From contig DBYY01000003.1 in the NCBI GenBank assembly GCA_002311025.1, positions 14,708 through 78,707 on the forward strand: a DNA stretch of 64,000 nucleotides, in the 5' to 3' direction. The notes under the pieces were generated by a model, which ran no database searches, was not told the DNA's origin, and saw nothing but the letters and a program-made list of their open reading frames with translations. Shown in pieces: positions 35,972-44,505 of this stretch (position 1 is the first letter of the stretch; each line of letters starts with the position of its first letter). This DNA comes from Candidatus Proelusimicrobium tauri (GTDB lineage Bacteria; Elusimicrobiota; Elusimicrobia; Elusimicrobiales; Elusimicrobiaceae). The position numbers and the translations under genes were made by a program.

Positions 35972-36058
35972 TTATTTTTCGTCTTTTGATTTATTTTTTA
36001 CGTTGCTGTAATTGGTCCAGAAACCTTTACTCCCCCTCTTTTACATTAAAGGGCTTGA
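35972..36058 (-). pseudogene. Decayed duplicate of the GGDEF protein C-terminus
   Basis: The minus strand here matches the last codons of the adjacent diguanylate cyclase gene. One frame reads SKGFWTNYSNVKNKSKDEK and then a stop, against GRGFWASYSDVKNKDNKEG in the intact gene. Further upstream, GCCCTTTA is followed by AATGTAAAAGAGGGGGAG in place of the intact CTATGTTAAAGAAGGCGGT, with a one-base length change that breaks the frame. It lies just past the stop of the intact gene, in the same orientation, so it is probably the remnant of a tandem duplication or of gene-end replacement. Confidence 0.75.
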
Positions 36059-36068
36059 TGAGAGGAAA

Positions 36069-37586
36069 TTAAGGCAAATTAAGGTTTCCTTCTTTATTGT
36101 CTTTATTTTTTACGTCGCTGTAACTTGCCCAGAAACCTCTACCGCCTTCTTTAACATAGTAAAGGGCCTCATCGGCACAATGGATAAGGTCGGCTTGGTC
36201 TTGGGAATCATAAGGATAAACAGCAATACCTTGACTTATGGAAAGGTGTACTTCTTGCCCTTTGGTAAGTTCAGGATTCATTTTGATTGCTTTGACTTTT
36301 TGGGAAAGCCTTTTTGCAATATGCTTTGCTTCTTCGGCAGTGGTGCGCGGAAGCATAATTATAATTTCATCCCCGCCGTAGCGGCAAGGAATATCGGTTT
36401 GCCTAAGGCTTGTTCTGATGACTTGGCTTACTTCTTTTAAAGCCTCATCGCCAAAAATGTGGCCGTAGGTATCGTTAATGGTTTTAAAGTGGTCTATATC
36501 AAGCAAAATTATGGCAAGGGTTAAATTAAATCTTTGCGAGCGGTAAATTTCCTGCGAAAGGTTTTCATTAAAAAATCTTCTTAAGCAAAGTTTTGTAAGT
36601 TCGTCGTAATTTGAAAGTTCCTGAACCTTTTCAAAAAGCCGTGCATTATCAATAGCAAGGGCAATTTGTGTGGAAAATTGTTTTAAAGATAAAATATCTT
36701 CTTGTGAAATTTTTGTGCGCGAAAGCATATTATCAAACACAAGCCAACCGAGATTATTTGACTGCATACTTAAAGGTAAAGATAAAACAATATCTGAACT
36801 TGTTATTAAAGGGCAAACATAGTCCCCCCCTGGGCAACGTGTCGTAAATGCTCTATGGATGTTTTTTGAAATATCAATACTTTTAACTTCGCCGGAAAGG
36901 TCTGCGCTGTAAGCCTCATTTACCACTTGGGTTTTGGGGTCTAAAAGATACATGGAAGTTCTATCAAAGTGGAAGGTGTTTTGTATGCTTTTTAAAATCT
37001 CTTTTAAACTATCGGCAAGGCGAAGTGAACTTGCAAAAAGTTTGGCAAGACCGTTTAAGGCTCGTGCTCGTTCAAGTTGGGACATGTGATAAGAATCAAT
37101 TTCTATCACATTGATTTTAGAAGAAAGTTCGCTACAAAGCCCTAAAATAATTTGTTTATCGCTTTGAGTAAAAACTTTACTTTTTTTGAATCTTTCAAAT
37201 CTTAAAACACCGTAGCGGCTGCGCATTTGCTGACCGGAAGTTAAGGCTTTTAAACTTTCAAGTGGGGTGCGCCATTTTACAAGAGCGTAAATTGCGGGAT
37301 AATCTAAAGTGGGCGAATCCATTAAACCGTCTTGTAAAAATTTTATGATTTCGGGAGAGTTTTTATCTGCAAAAATATTTTCCTGCAGTTCAAAGATTTC
37401 GCCATTCAAAGAAGTTGTGTGTAAGGAAATAATTGATTTTTCTTCTTCCCAATTAAAAAAGGATATTCTTTGCGCGTCTAAATAGTCTGCCATTATGGGC
37501 AAAGCATGATGCATTAAATCTTCAAAGGAAAAGAACCTTTGCGCCATCTTTCTATAAAAATCATAAAGTAAATTTATTCTTGGCAT
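36069..37586 (-). CDS. GAF-GGDEF diguanylate cyclase
   Basis: 505 residues, soluble. Two GAF-like sensor regions (about 10-155 and 175-320) precede a GGDEF domain (330-490) that makes cyclic di-GMP. The active-site loop is RYGGDEI, close to GGDEF. RQTD, five residues before it, fits the inhibitory I-site RxxD, so product feedback is expected. It starts 4 nt after the stop of a solute-binding-like gene, whose last codons (GGAGAATAA) supply its ribosome site, so the two are likely made together. A decayed copy of its 3' end lies just downstream. Confidence 0.88.
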   Translation of the reverse strand: MPRINLLYDFYRKMAQRFFSFEDLMHHALPIMADYLDAQRISFFNWEEEKSIISLHTTSLNGEIFELQENIFADKNSPEIIKFLQDGLMDSPTLDYPAIYALVKWRTPLESLKALTSGQQMRSRYGVLRFERFKKSKVFTQSDKQIILGLCSELSSKINVIEIDSYHMSQLERARALNGLAKLFASSLRLADSLKEILKSIQNTFHFDRTSMYLLDPKTQVVNEAYSADLSGEVKSIDISKNIHRAFTTRCPGGDYVCPLITSSDIVLSLPLSMQSNNLGWLVFDNMLSRTKISQEDILSLKQFSTQIALAIDNARLFEKVQELSNYDELTKLCLRRFFNENLSQEIYRSQRFNLTLAIILLDIDHFKTINDTYGHIFGDEALKEVSQVIRTSLRQTDIPCRYGGDEIIIMLPRTTAEEAKHIAKRLSQKVKAIKMNPELTKGQEVHLSISQGIAVYPYDSQDQADLIHCADEALYYVKEGGRGFWASYSDVKNKDNKEGNLNLP

Positions 37587-37590
37587 AGGG

Positions 37591-38808
37591 TTATTCTCCG
37601 TATAAACTCAGAATATCGTCGGCTTCTTTTTGTTCTTTGTGTAAATACTGTTCTAAGTTAATAAGAGTATAATTATTTCTGACGATATCGCTTGCTGTTC
37701 TTGTCATAACTTCGGCAAGCATTTCCATTAAAGTTCCGCTTGCAAGGTGGCTTGTAAGCGTTCTTGCCGTAGCAAGAATTTTTGTATAATTTTGCACACG
37801 CACAGGCGAAGATATTAAGAAATTTTCAAAACTTGCTTCTAAAGACGGGAAGACTTCCGTCAAAGCGGCATATTTTATTTGATTTTCCGGCTTTGTTAAC
37901 CACTTAACCAAAAGTGCTGCCTGTTCCTGATTTTCTCCCCTAACCAAAGCCAAGTTTATGGCTTCTAAATAGTTTACGGAGTTTTTGCCCGTTCTTGGGA
38001 TGGGCAAAGTTTTAACTTCAAAGTTTGCTCTTTGTCCCTCAAACATAGCAATACCTTGACGGCGCGTCATAACCATACTTGCATAACCTGAGGATATCGT
38101 GCCAAGCGAACTTCTTTCCCTTAAAATAGGCATATAACCTTTCAAGGCAAGGGTGGCAAAATCTTCTATACCCTGTCTTGTTTCCTGTACATTAAAGCCG
38201 GAAAGGTTTTCCTTTTCATCCATAAGGAAACCGCCTTTGCTCCAAATGCAAGGCAGAACAGCACGGTGAGATAAAGAACCGCGCCAATCGCTGTTTTGCA
38301 TAGGGAAATATCCTTCAACTTCACTAAAGCGTTCTTTTAATAATTTACACGCTTCAAGCATACCTTGCCAAGTGCCTAAAAGTTGTTGGGGATTATTGCA
38401 AACTTGTAAGAGGTGGTCTTCTCTGTAATGCAGAGCGGTAATATCAAACCACCACGGAATAGAATAAATATCGGAAGTGTTTTTTTTGTAACAATGAGGA
38501 TGTAAAAGTTCAAGGTAATTATCAACTCTAAAAGTCTTATCAAATTCCGTAAGATTAACTAAAACGCCGGCTTTTATTAAAAGTTCTGTCCAGTAATGTG
38601 GCATAGCAATAATATCCGGTCCTTTGCCTGAACGGACTAAATGGCGAAGAGAAAAGATTTTATTCCATAAAGTTGCGCGGTTAATAACTTTTACTTCAAT
38701 ATCTATGGAAGGATTTTCCTTTTTAAAATCTTTAAGGAAATCTTCCATGATACTTTGCGTTCTTTCCGCATTATCGGGCATCATCCAAAAAAGCATTATT
38801 TGTTCCAA
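37591..38808 (-). CDS. Family 1 solute-binding-like protein without signal peptide
   Basis: 405 residues related to sugar-binding proteins of ABC importers (IMLFWMMPDNAERTQSIMED at the start, then GPDIIAMPHYWTELLIKAG, and IPWWFDITALHYREDHL). The first strand of the fold begins at residue 4, and the gene start lies within the end of tsaD, so no signal peptide is present. It should therefore stay in the cytoplasm, which is unusual for this family. It is paired with a GAF-GGDEF protein, suggesting a ligand-sensing role rather than transport. Confidence 0.82.
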   Translation of the reverse strand: MEQIMLFWMMPDNAERTQSIMEDFLKDFKKENPSIDIEVKVINRATLWNKIFSLRHLVRSGKGPDIIAMPHYWTELLIKAGVLVNLTEFDKTFRVDNYLELLHPHCYKKNTSDIYSIPWWFDITALHYREDHLLQVCNNPQQLLGTWQGMLEACKLLKERFSEVEGYFPMQNSDWRGSLSHRAVLPCIWSKGGFLMDEKENLSGFNVQETRQGIEDFATLALKGYMPILRERSSLGTISSGYASMVMTRRQGIAMFEGQRANFEVKTLPIPRTGKNSVNYLEAINLALVRGENQEQAALLVKWLTKPENQIKYAALTEVFPSLEASFENFLISSPVRVQNYTKILATARTLTSHLASGTLMEMLAEVMTRTASDIVRNNYTLINLEQYLHKEQKEADDILSLYGE

Positions 38809-39800
38809 CTCCTTACAATCATATTAGGGTCTATATTTATTTTACCTTGTTTTGCCTTAAATTGTATCTTTTTATAAGCCGCAAGTGCAATCATAGCGGC
38901 ATTATCTGAGGAAAGTCCCTTTTTTACAAAACGTGCTTTAAAACCGGCTTTCTGGGCTTCCTGCTTCATTAATTCTTCTAAAGCATTATTTGCCGCTACG
39001 CCACCGCCAACAGCAATAGTTTTGACCTTATATTTTTTTGCCGCTTCTAGTGTTTTTTTAACTAAAGTTTCAACAACTGCACTCTGAAAAGCAGCACAAA
39101 TATCTGCCTTATTTGCATTTTTGTTATCTCTTAAATAATAACTGACGGCAGTTTTTAAACCGCTGAAAGAAAACTCAAAGGTGCCGGGCATAAACGGTCT
39201 TGGAAATTTTATTTTATTTTTATCACCTTGTAAAGCATATTTTGAAACTTGCGGACCGCCGGGGTAGCCAAGTCCTAAAAGTTTTGAAACTTTATCAAAG
39301 GCTTCCCCTGCTGCATCATCACGCGTTTTACCGAGTTGTTTATATACGCCGTAATTTTTGACCAGCCATAACTCTGTATGTCCGCCTGAAACAATAAGCG
39401 CAATTAAAGGAAAAGTTAAAGGTTCAATTTTAGGCGTGCCGGTAAGTTCACAGGCAAATAAATGCCCTTCAAGGTGATTGACTCCGAGCAAAGGTTTATT
39501 ATAAAGCAAAGCCAAAGTTTGCGCGGCAATAGAACCAACCAAAAGACCGCCTGGTAAACCCGGTCCGTTAGCAAAAGCAATATAATCGGGTTTAATTTTG
39601 CCAAGAGCGCTACTAATAACACTTGCAATTTTTGCGGCGTGCGCGCGGCTTGCAAGTTCCGGCACGACACCGGCATATTTTTTATGCAGTTCAATTTGAC
39701 TGTAAACGACGTTGGAAACAATCTCCTGCCCGTTTCTTAAAAGGGCGGCGGAAGTTTCATCGCAGGTGCTTTCAATACCTAAAATATAAAAATCTTTCAA
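38796..39800 (-). CDS. tsaD: tRNA N6-threonylcarbamoyladenosine transferase subunit TsaD
   Basis: About 334 residues, the standard length. TsaD carries out the last step of t6A37 formation on ANN-decoding tRNAs together with TsaB and TsaE (not in this window). The start YILGIESTCDETSAAL, the metal-binding NHLEGHLFAC, and the phosphate/ligand motifs IVSGGHTELW and GGGVAANNAL are all present. I chose a TTG start at 39800, one base after the ctpA stop and 10 nt after a GGAG. The next upstream ATG would add 27 mostly lysine residues lying inside ctpA. Confidence 0.92.
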   Translation of the reverse strand: MKDFYILGIESTCDETSAALLRNGQEIVSNVVYSQIELHKKYAGVVPELASRAHAAKIASVISSALGKIKPDYIAFANGPGLPGGLLVGSIAAQTLALLYNKPLLGVNHLEGHLFACELTGTPKIEPLTFPLIALIVSGGHTELWLVKNYGVYKQLGKTRDDAAGEAFDKVSKLLGLGYPGGPQVSKYALQGDKNKIKFPRPFMPGTFEFSFSGLKTAVSYYLRDNKNANKADICAAFQSAVVETLVKKTLEAAKKYKVKTIAVGGGVAANNALEELMKQEAQKAGFKARFVKKGLSSDNAAMIALAAYKKIQFKAKQGKINIDPNMIVRSWNK

Positions 39801-39801
39801 C

Positions 39802-41148
39802 TTATTTATTCTCCGCAGTATCTTGAGATTTTTCTTCTTGTTTATCTTTTTCTTCTTTTTGTAAAGTAAGCAAAGCGGCAAGACTCTTGCGGGCTTTTAA
39901 GATTTCAGTTGCTCTTTCAAGCGCGATATCTTTTGCTTTTAAACTTTCATCGGGCAAAGAGGTTTTTTTAGAAGGAGAGTAAACATAATTTGTTGTATAT
40001 AAAGTTGCTTTGCGTGCCGTTGCAAGATCAACGGGTATTACCATGTCGGGCAAAATACCGCCTGTTTCATCGGGATTTTTGGCTTTAAAGTTTTTATGTA
40101 TCATACGACCGAGCGGTGTATAATAGCGCGCAACGGTTAATCTTAAACCGGCACCGCCTTCAAGATTCATAATCTGTTGAACACTACCTTTACCAAAAGT
40201 TCTTGCCCCAATTAAGAAAGCGCGTTTGTGATCTTGTAAAGCACCGGCAACAATTTCACTGCCGGAAGCAGACATTTCATTTACAAGTAAGATTATAGGT
40301 AAATCCGCATATTTTGCTTTTTCAACACTTTTATATTCTTTAAAGAAATCGGGGTTGCGCCCTTTTGTATAGACGATAAGTTTGTTTTCCCCCACAAACA
40401 TTTTTACCATATCTACCGCGCTGTCTAAAAGACCGCCTGGGTTGAAGCGCAAATCCAAAATAAGTGCTTGCATACCTTTTTTAGTTAAATCTTGAAGGGC
40501 GTTTTGAAAATCTTGCGTAGTATGACCAGAGAAATCTTGAACATAAACATAACCTATATTATCTTCTAACATTCTTGAGTATACAACTTGCGGAATAATT
40601 TTTGTTCTTTTTAAAGTAAAGGTCTTTTGTTCTTTTTTATTGCCTTTTCCGATTCTTTCTATTAGTACTTTAACATCGGTGCCTACGACTCCCCTTAAAG
40701 CCGCAACGGCTTCTTCGCTAGTCATATCTTTAACCAATTTATTGTCAATTTTTAAAATTTCGTCGTTTGGTTCGATACCGGCTTTATAAGCAGGCGTATT
40801 TGGCATAGGAGTTGTAACGATAAGTCTATCTTTTTTGGAAGCGTCAAGGCGCATACCTACCCCGCCGAATTCTCCTCTTGTTTCTTCTTGCATAGGTTTC
40901 ATATCTTTTTTTGTAACAAAGTCAGAAAATTCATCAAGTCCTCTAACCATACCGGTTAAGGCATTTTCCAAAAGTTCTTTATTTTCTTTTTCTTCTACAT
41001 AGTTGACTTTAATTTTATCTACAACATCAACCATAATCTTCATTTCCTCAAGTCCGCTGTTAACGCCGGAATAGGCAAAAGGAAACAAGCTGCCTACAAA
41101 AAATGTCGCAACCATAAAAATTACATATTTATTTACTTTCTTTTTCAT
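39802..41148 (-). CDS. ctpA: Carboxy-terminal processing protease (S41 family)
   Basis: 448 residues. A signal/anchor segment (YVIFMVATFFVGSLFPFAYS) is followed by a PDZ domain (about 95-180, starting FGGVGMRLD) and the S41 catalytic domain. The catalytic Ser lies in NEMSASGSEIVAGAL and the Lys in GARTFGKGSVQQ. These periplasmic proteases trim or degrade envelope proteins, often peptidoglycan hydrolases and their regulators. It follows an EnvC-like gene and ftsX, a common neighbourhood for envelope division proteins. The C-terminus is Lys/Glu-rich. Confidence 0.93.
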   Translation of the reverse strand: MKKKVNKYVIFMVATFFVGSLFPFAYSGVNSGLEEMKIMVDVVDKIKVNYVEEKENKELLENALTGMVRGLDEFSDFVTKKDMKPMQEETRGEFGGVGMRLDASKKDRLIVTTPMPNTPAYKAGIEPNDEILKIDNKLVKDMTSEEAVAALRGVVGTDVKVLIERIGKGNKKEQKTFTLKRTKIIPQVVYSRMLEDNIGYVYVQDFSGHTTQDFQNALQDLTKKGMQALILDLRFNPGGLLDSAVDMVKMFVGENKLIVYTKGRNPDFFKEYKSVEKAKYADLPIILLVNEMSASGSEIVAGALQDHKRAFLIGARTFGKGSVQQIMNLEGGAGLRLTVARYYTPLGRMIHKNFKAKNPDETGGILPDMVIPVDLATARKATLYTTNYVYSPSKKTSLPDESLKAKDIALERATEILKARKSLAALLTLQKEEKDKQEEKSQDTAENK

Positions 41149-41178
41149 AATAACTCCTTTTATAAATCTTACAAAATC

Positions 41179-42321
41179 TTAATTAAGCCAAATTTCCGGA
41201 TCCTGAGCGCTGGTGCCTTTTCTTATTTCAAAATATAAGGCACTTTGATTACTACCCATACCCGGTCCTTGCGTATCTTGCCCGACAAGACCTATAATTT
41301 GACCTTCAATAACTTTTTGACCTTGCTGGGCTTGTATCTTACTTAAAAACCCGTAAATGGTAAAGAAACCTTCCCCGTGATCAACGATAACAACATTGCC
41401 GTAAGAGCGGAACTCCCCTGCAAAAATTACGGTGCCGTCTGCTACGGCAAGGACAGGTTGTCCCTGTTTTGCGGCGATTTTAATACCATCCCTAAAAATC
41501 CAAGTTTTTAGTTGTTCTTGATATTCTTTACCGAATTTACTTATTATTTTACCTTTTATTGGCCAGACAAGCGAATTTTCTTTTACATTTATTGCCGCTT
41601 TAGAGGTAACTTTACCTTGCTGTTTATTTTGTTTTTTGCGGGCTTCTTCGGCTTGTTGTAAAAGTTTTTGTAATTGTTTTGCACTTTCTTTAAGTTCGTT
41701 TAATTCTTTTTTGCTTTGCTCGTATAACTGATGTGCCGTCTGTAAATCTTGTTTTTTCTGCTCGTAATTTTTGGCAAGCAATTCTTTTTGGGATAAAGTG
41801 TCCTGATGTTTTAATTCAAGAGATTTATTTTTTTCTTCAATTTCTTTTAACTCTTTTAGACGCAAGGTCGTTTGGTTGTCAAGTTGTTCTAAGAAATTAG
41901 CGTGGCTTACAATAAGAGATTTTATAATTAACAATTTTTCAAGTTGTTTTGTATCGTAAAAAGAATTGTTTAAGGCACTTTCTAAAGTGTAATAATTGCT
42001 TTCGGTTGCAACTAGGGCTTGCCAAAGGGAAAGGGTTTGTTCAAGTTGTTTTTTTTGTTCTTCGGTAGAGGATGCCTTGCCTTTAAGGGTTTCAATGTCA
42101 TTTATAAGGCGTTTTGCCAGTTGCTCGGTTTGTTTGCCTTTTTGAGAGAGATTTTGAACCTCTTTTTGTAAGCGGTTTTCTTGCTGTTTATATTTTTTTA
42201 ACTGGGCTTCTTTTTGTTTGGCTTCTTGTTCAAGGCGTGCTAATTCTTGGCGATCTGCGCCATAACTTAAAGATGGGAAGAAAAATCCTAAAACAAGAAA
42301 ACAAATTAAAATCTTTTCCAT
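41179..42321 (-). CDS. EnvC-like murein hydrolase activator (degenerate LytM domain)
   Basis: 380 residues: signal peptide (ILICFLVLGFFFPSLSYGA), a long coiled coil (about 22-245) and a C-terminal LytM/M23 domain. The zinc ligands of active M23 enzymes are replaced: the usual HxGxD reads FRDGIK, the YGH region reads YGFLS, and the final HFEIR reads YFEIR. This is the pattern of EnvC and similar proteins, which activate amidases instead of cutting murein themselves. It overlaps ftsX by 16 nt, as expected for the FtsX partner. Confidence 0.87.
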   Translation of the reverse strand: MEKILICFLVLGFFFPSLSYGADRQELARLEQEAKQKEAQLKKYKQQENRLQKEVQNLSQKGKQTEQLAKRLINDIETLKGKASSTEEQKKQLEQTLSLWQALVATESNYYTLESALNNSFYDTKQLEKLLIIKSLIVSHANFLEQLDNQTTLRLKELKEIEEKNKSLELKHQDTLSQKELLAKNYEQKKQDLQTAHQLYEQSKKELNELKESAKQLQKLLQQAEEARKKQNKQQGKVTSKAAINVKENSLVWPIKGKIISKFGKEYQEQLKTWIFRDGIKIAAKQGQPVLAVADGTVIFAGEFRSYGNVVIVDHGEGFFTIYGFLSKIQAQQGQKVIEGQIIGLVGQDTQGPGMGSNQSALYFEIRKGTSAQDPEIWLN

Positions 42322-43058
42322 TTAGACAATGTCCCCCCAAGGAGCATGACTAAAAATACAATTATAAGTTGTTCTTTTGAAAAGATGTTTTCAAAAGGTA
42401 AGTTAAGACTCAAATAAGTTAGTAAAATATGGCTTGTAAGCAAAGCCAGAAAACTTGCAATTAAGCCGCATAAAATACCGCAGAAACGTTCTTTTGCGGT
42501 TGAGATTTTGATGTAGTATGCCTCCACAAAAAAGCCAAAAGAAATAAACATCAAGACAACTAAAATTGCCAAAATATCAATATACTTTATAAAGGCCTTT
42601 AAGTAAACACAAAGTTTGCTCTCTTGAGTTTTGTAGTATACTTCTAAATTTTCGTCAAAATTGTAAAGATTATTTTTTAACCAAGTTTCCGTATTAAGTA
42701 AAACTTGCTCACTCACTTCAACTTCGTATAAGGCAGGCACAAAGGCAGGGTTTAAAACATAGTCGCTTTGCCCCTTTGTCCCTTTAGAAAAAATATCAAA
42801 AATATCTTGTGAACTTAATTGCTTAAAACTATTGACACCGCTTAAATGTTTTAAGACATTTTGTAAAGAATCTTGCTTTTCTTGCGGCGCATTATAAGAA
42901 AGTACTATCTTGAAATCTTTTTGAATAGAGTTTAAGGCATAACTTGCATTTTGACGCGAAAAAACAAAAATTTGCGCAAGCAAAGTTATGGCAAAGAGAA
43001 TAAAAAAGACACGTCTGTGACCGTTAAATAAAATAGTTATAAAATTATTGTTCTTCAT
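42306..43058 (-). CDS. ftsX: FtsX-like cell division membrane protein
   Basis: 250 residues with one hydrophobic segment near the N-terminus (FFILFAITLLAQIFVF), an extracytoplasmic domain of about 130 residues, and three more membrane segments at the C-terminus, the FtsX layout. FtsX works with the ATPase FtsE to control EnvC-type activators across the inner membrane. The gene overlaps envC-like and the alkaline phosphatase gene by a few bases. No ftsE lies beside it: the next gene upstream is a phosphatase. Sequence similarity to FtsX is weak, so the call rests partly on context. Confidence 0.7.
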   Translation of the reverse strand: MKNNNFITILFNGHRRVFFILFAITLLAQIFVFSRQNASYALNSIQKDFKIVLSYNAPQEKQDSLQNVLKHLSGVNSFKQLSSQDIFDIFSKGTKGQSDYVLNPAFVPALYEVEVSEQVLLNTETWLKNNLYNFDENLEVYYKTQESKLCVYLKAFIKYIDILAILVVLMFISFGFFVEAYYIKISTAKERFCGILCGLIASFLALLTSHILLTYLSLNLPFENIFSKEQLIIVFLVMLLGGTLSKWKRF

Positions 43059-44505
43059 TAAAATAATTCCTTATTATTTGCGCAATTTGGGTATTGTGCA
43101 TAAAGTTCGGTGCTTTGACTTGTGCGCCGTAAAAAATAATTAAAAGCGGACTTGAGGTATGTTTCTTTGTATTCCACACTATGCCCAAGTTTTCAGAGGC
43201 TTTTTTTATTGCCTTATTAAAACTGAAATCTGTTTGGTCTTCTTCTAAATCGATTTGTTTTAAAGTTAAGTTTAAGTTAAGATTATCGTTTATAATTTTT
43301 AGCGCATTTTGAGGAGTTTGTTTTTCTTTCGGTAGGGCTTTAAATTCTTTTTCTAAGATATAAAAACTTGCTTTTTGTTCAAGTAATTTATCTAAATTAT
43401 CAAGAGTGATATAATCATATTTACCCTGTATATAACCTTTATCCATTTTATTTTCTTTTTCTTCTTTGGAGATTTTTTGATAGTTAAAACCAAAACCGCC
43501 GGTATCGTGATCTGCAGTAATAATTAATAGCGTATTAGGATGATTATCAACCCAAGTTTTTAAATAGGCAAGGGTTTCTTCTGCTTCAAGCATTTCCCTT
43601 AAAGTTGTAGCGGCATCATTTGTGTGGGCGGCCCAGTCAACCTCACCTGCTTCGACCATTAAAAAGAAACCTTGTTTGTTTTTGCTTAAAACTTCAACGG
43701 CTTTTTTAGTCATTACAGGCAAACTCGGTGCTGTTTTTAAACCGTCAATGTTAAAAGGATATCCTTCCGCTGCAAAAAGACCGAAGATTTTATTTGCTTT
43801 TGCTTTATTTAATCCTTTTTCGTCGAAGACTAATGCATAACCGCTTTTCAGTAAAGTTTCAAAAGTTTTATCATCTTTATTTTTGGGTTCTATTTCAGCG
43901 GCATAAGGAACTTTTTTTAAAATATTTTCTAAATCTCCGCTTTCTATATTTGCTTTACTTACAAAATGGTTAAAACCTCCCCCCATTACAATATCGGGTT
44001 TAACTTCAAGAAGATTTTTAGAAAGGGTTGTATAATCTTTTCTACTTTCCACATGCCCGAAAAAACCCGCCGGAGTTGCGTCTAAAACATAAGTATCCGT
44101 AAGAACGCCGGTTGCTTTGCCTTTTTCTTTTGCTTCGATTAAAACGCTTGATACGGGGTTTAAATCTTTGTCAACGCCGAGTGCTTCGGGCTGGGTTTTG
44201 TGTCCTGTTGCAAACTGCGTTGCTGCGGCTGCGGAATCGGAAACAATACTAAAAGCCGTGTCGTTGTGAACTAAAGATAATTTACCTTCATTAATTAATT
44301 TTTCTAAGGTCGACTGTCTATCCTGAAAAGGACTTTTCGGTGCGAGTTTTGCATATTGTATCAAAAGGTGCATAATCGTCGGCCCTGTTCCGTCGGCAAT
44401 AAATAAAATTACATTTCTTGGTTCTGTTTTTTCTTCTTTAGCAGCAAAAGCAAAACTTGTTAAAAACAAAAAACAAAAGGCAAAAATGAATAATTTTTTT
44501 ACCAT
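43045..44505 (-). CDS. Alkaline phosphatase (PhoA superfamily)
   Basis: 486 residues with a signal peptide (KLFIFAFCFLFLTSFAFA), so periplasmic. VILFIADGTGPT carries the first metal-binding Asp, SDSAAAATQFATGHKT holds the nucleophilic Ser, and ITADHDTGGFG the second metal site. It releases phosphate from organic esters. The gene overlaps both glgA and ftsX by a few bases, so it is translated within the long leftward operon rather than from a phosphate-controlled single-gene unit; no Pho-box was seen. Confidence 0.9.
   Translation of the reverse strand: MVKKLFIFAFCFLFLTSFAFAAKEEKTEPRNVILFIADGTGPTIMHLLIQYAKLAPKSPFQDRQSTLEKLINEGKLSLVHNDTAFSIVSDSAAAATQFATGHKTQPEALGVDKDLNPVSSVLIEAKEKGKATGVLTDTYVLDATPAGFFGHVESRKDYTTLSKNLLEVKPDIVMGGGFNHFVSKANIESGDLENILKKVPYAAEIEPKNKDDKTFETLLKSGYALVFDEKGLNKAKANKIFGLFAAEGYPFNIDGLKTAPSLPVMTKKAVEVLSKNKQGFFLMVEAGEVDWAAHTNDAATTLREMLEAEETLAYLKTWVDNHPNTLLIITADHDTGGFGFNYQKISKEEKENKMDKGYIQGKYDYITLDNLDKLLEQKASFYILEKEFKALPKEKQTPQNALKIINDNLNLNLTLKQIDLEEDQTDFSFNKAIKKASENLGIVWNTKKHTSSPLLIIFYGAQVKAPNFMHNTQIAQIIRNYFNEEQ

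Noticed and set aside
39801..39881. Longer ATG start for tsaD
   Set aside because: It would add a Lys-rich stretch lying inside ctpA in another frame; the TTG at 39800 has a ribosome site and gives the normal length.
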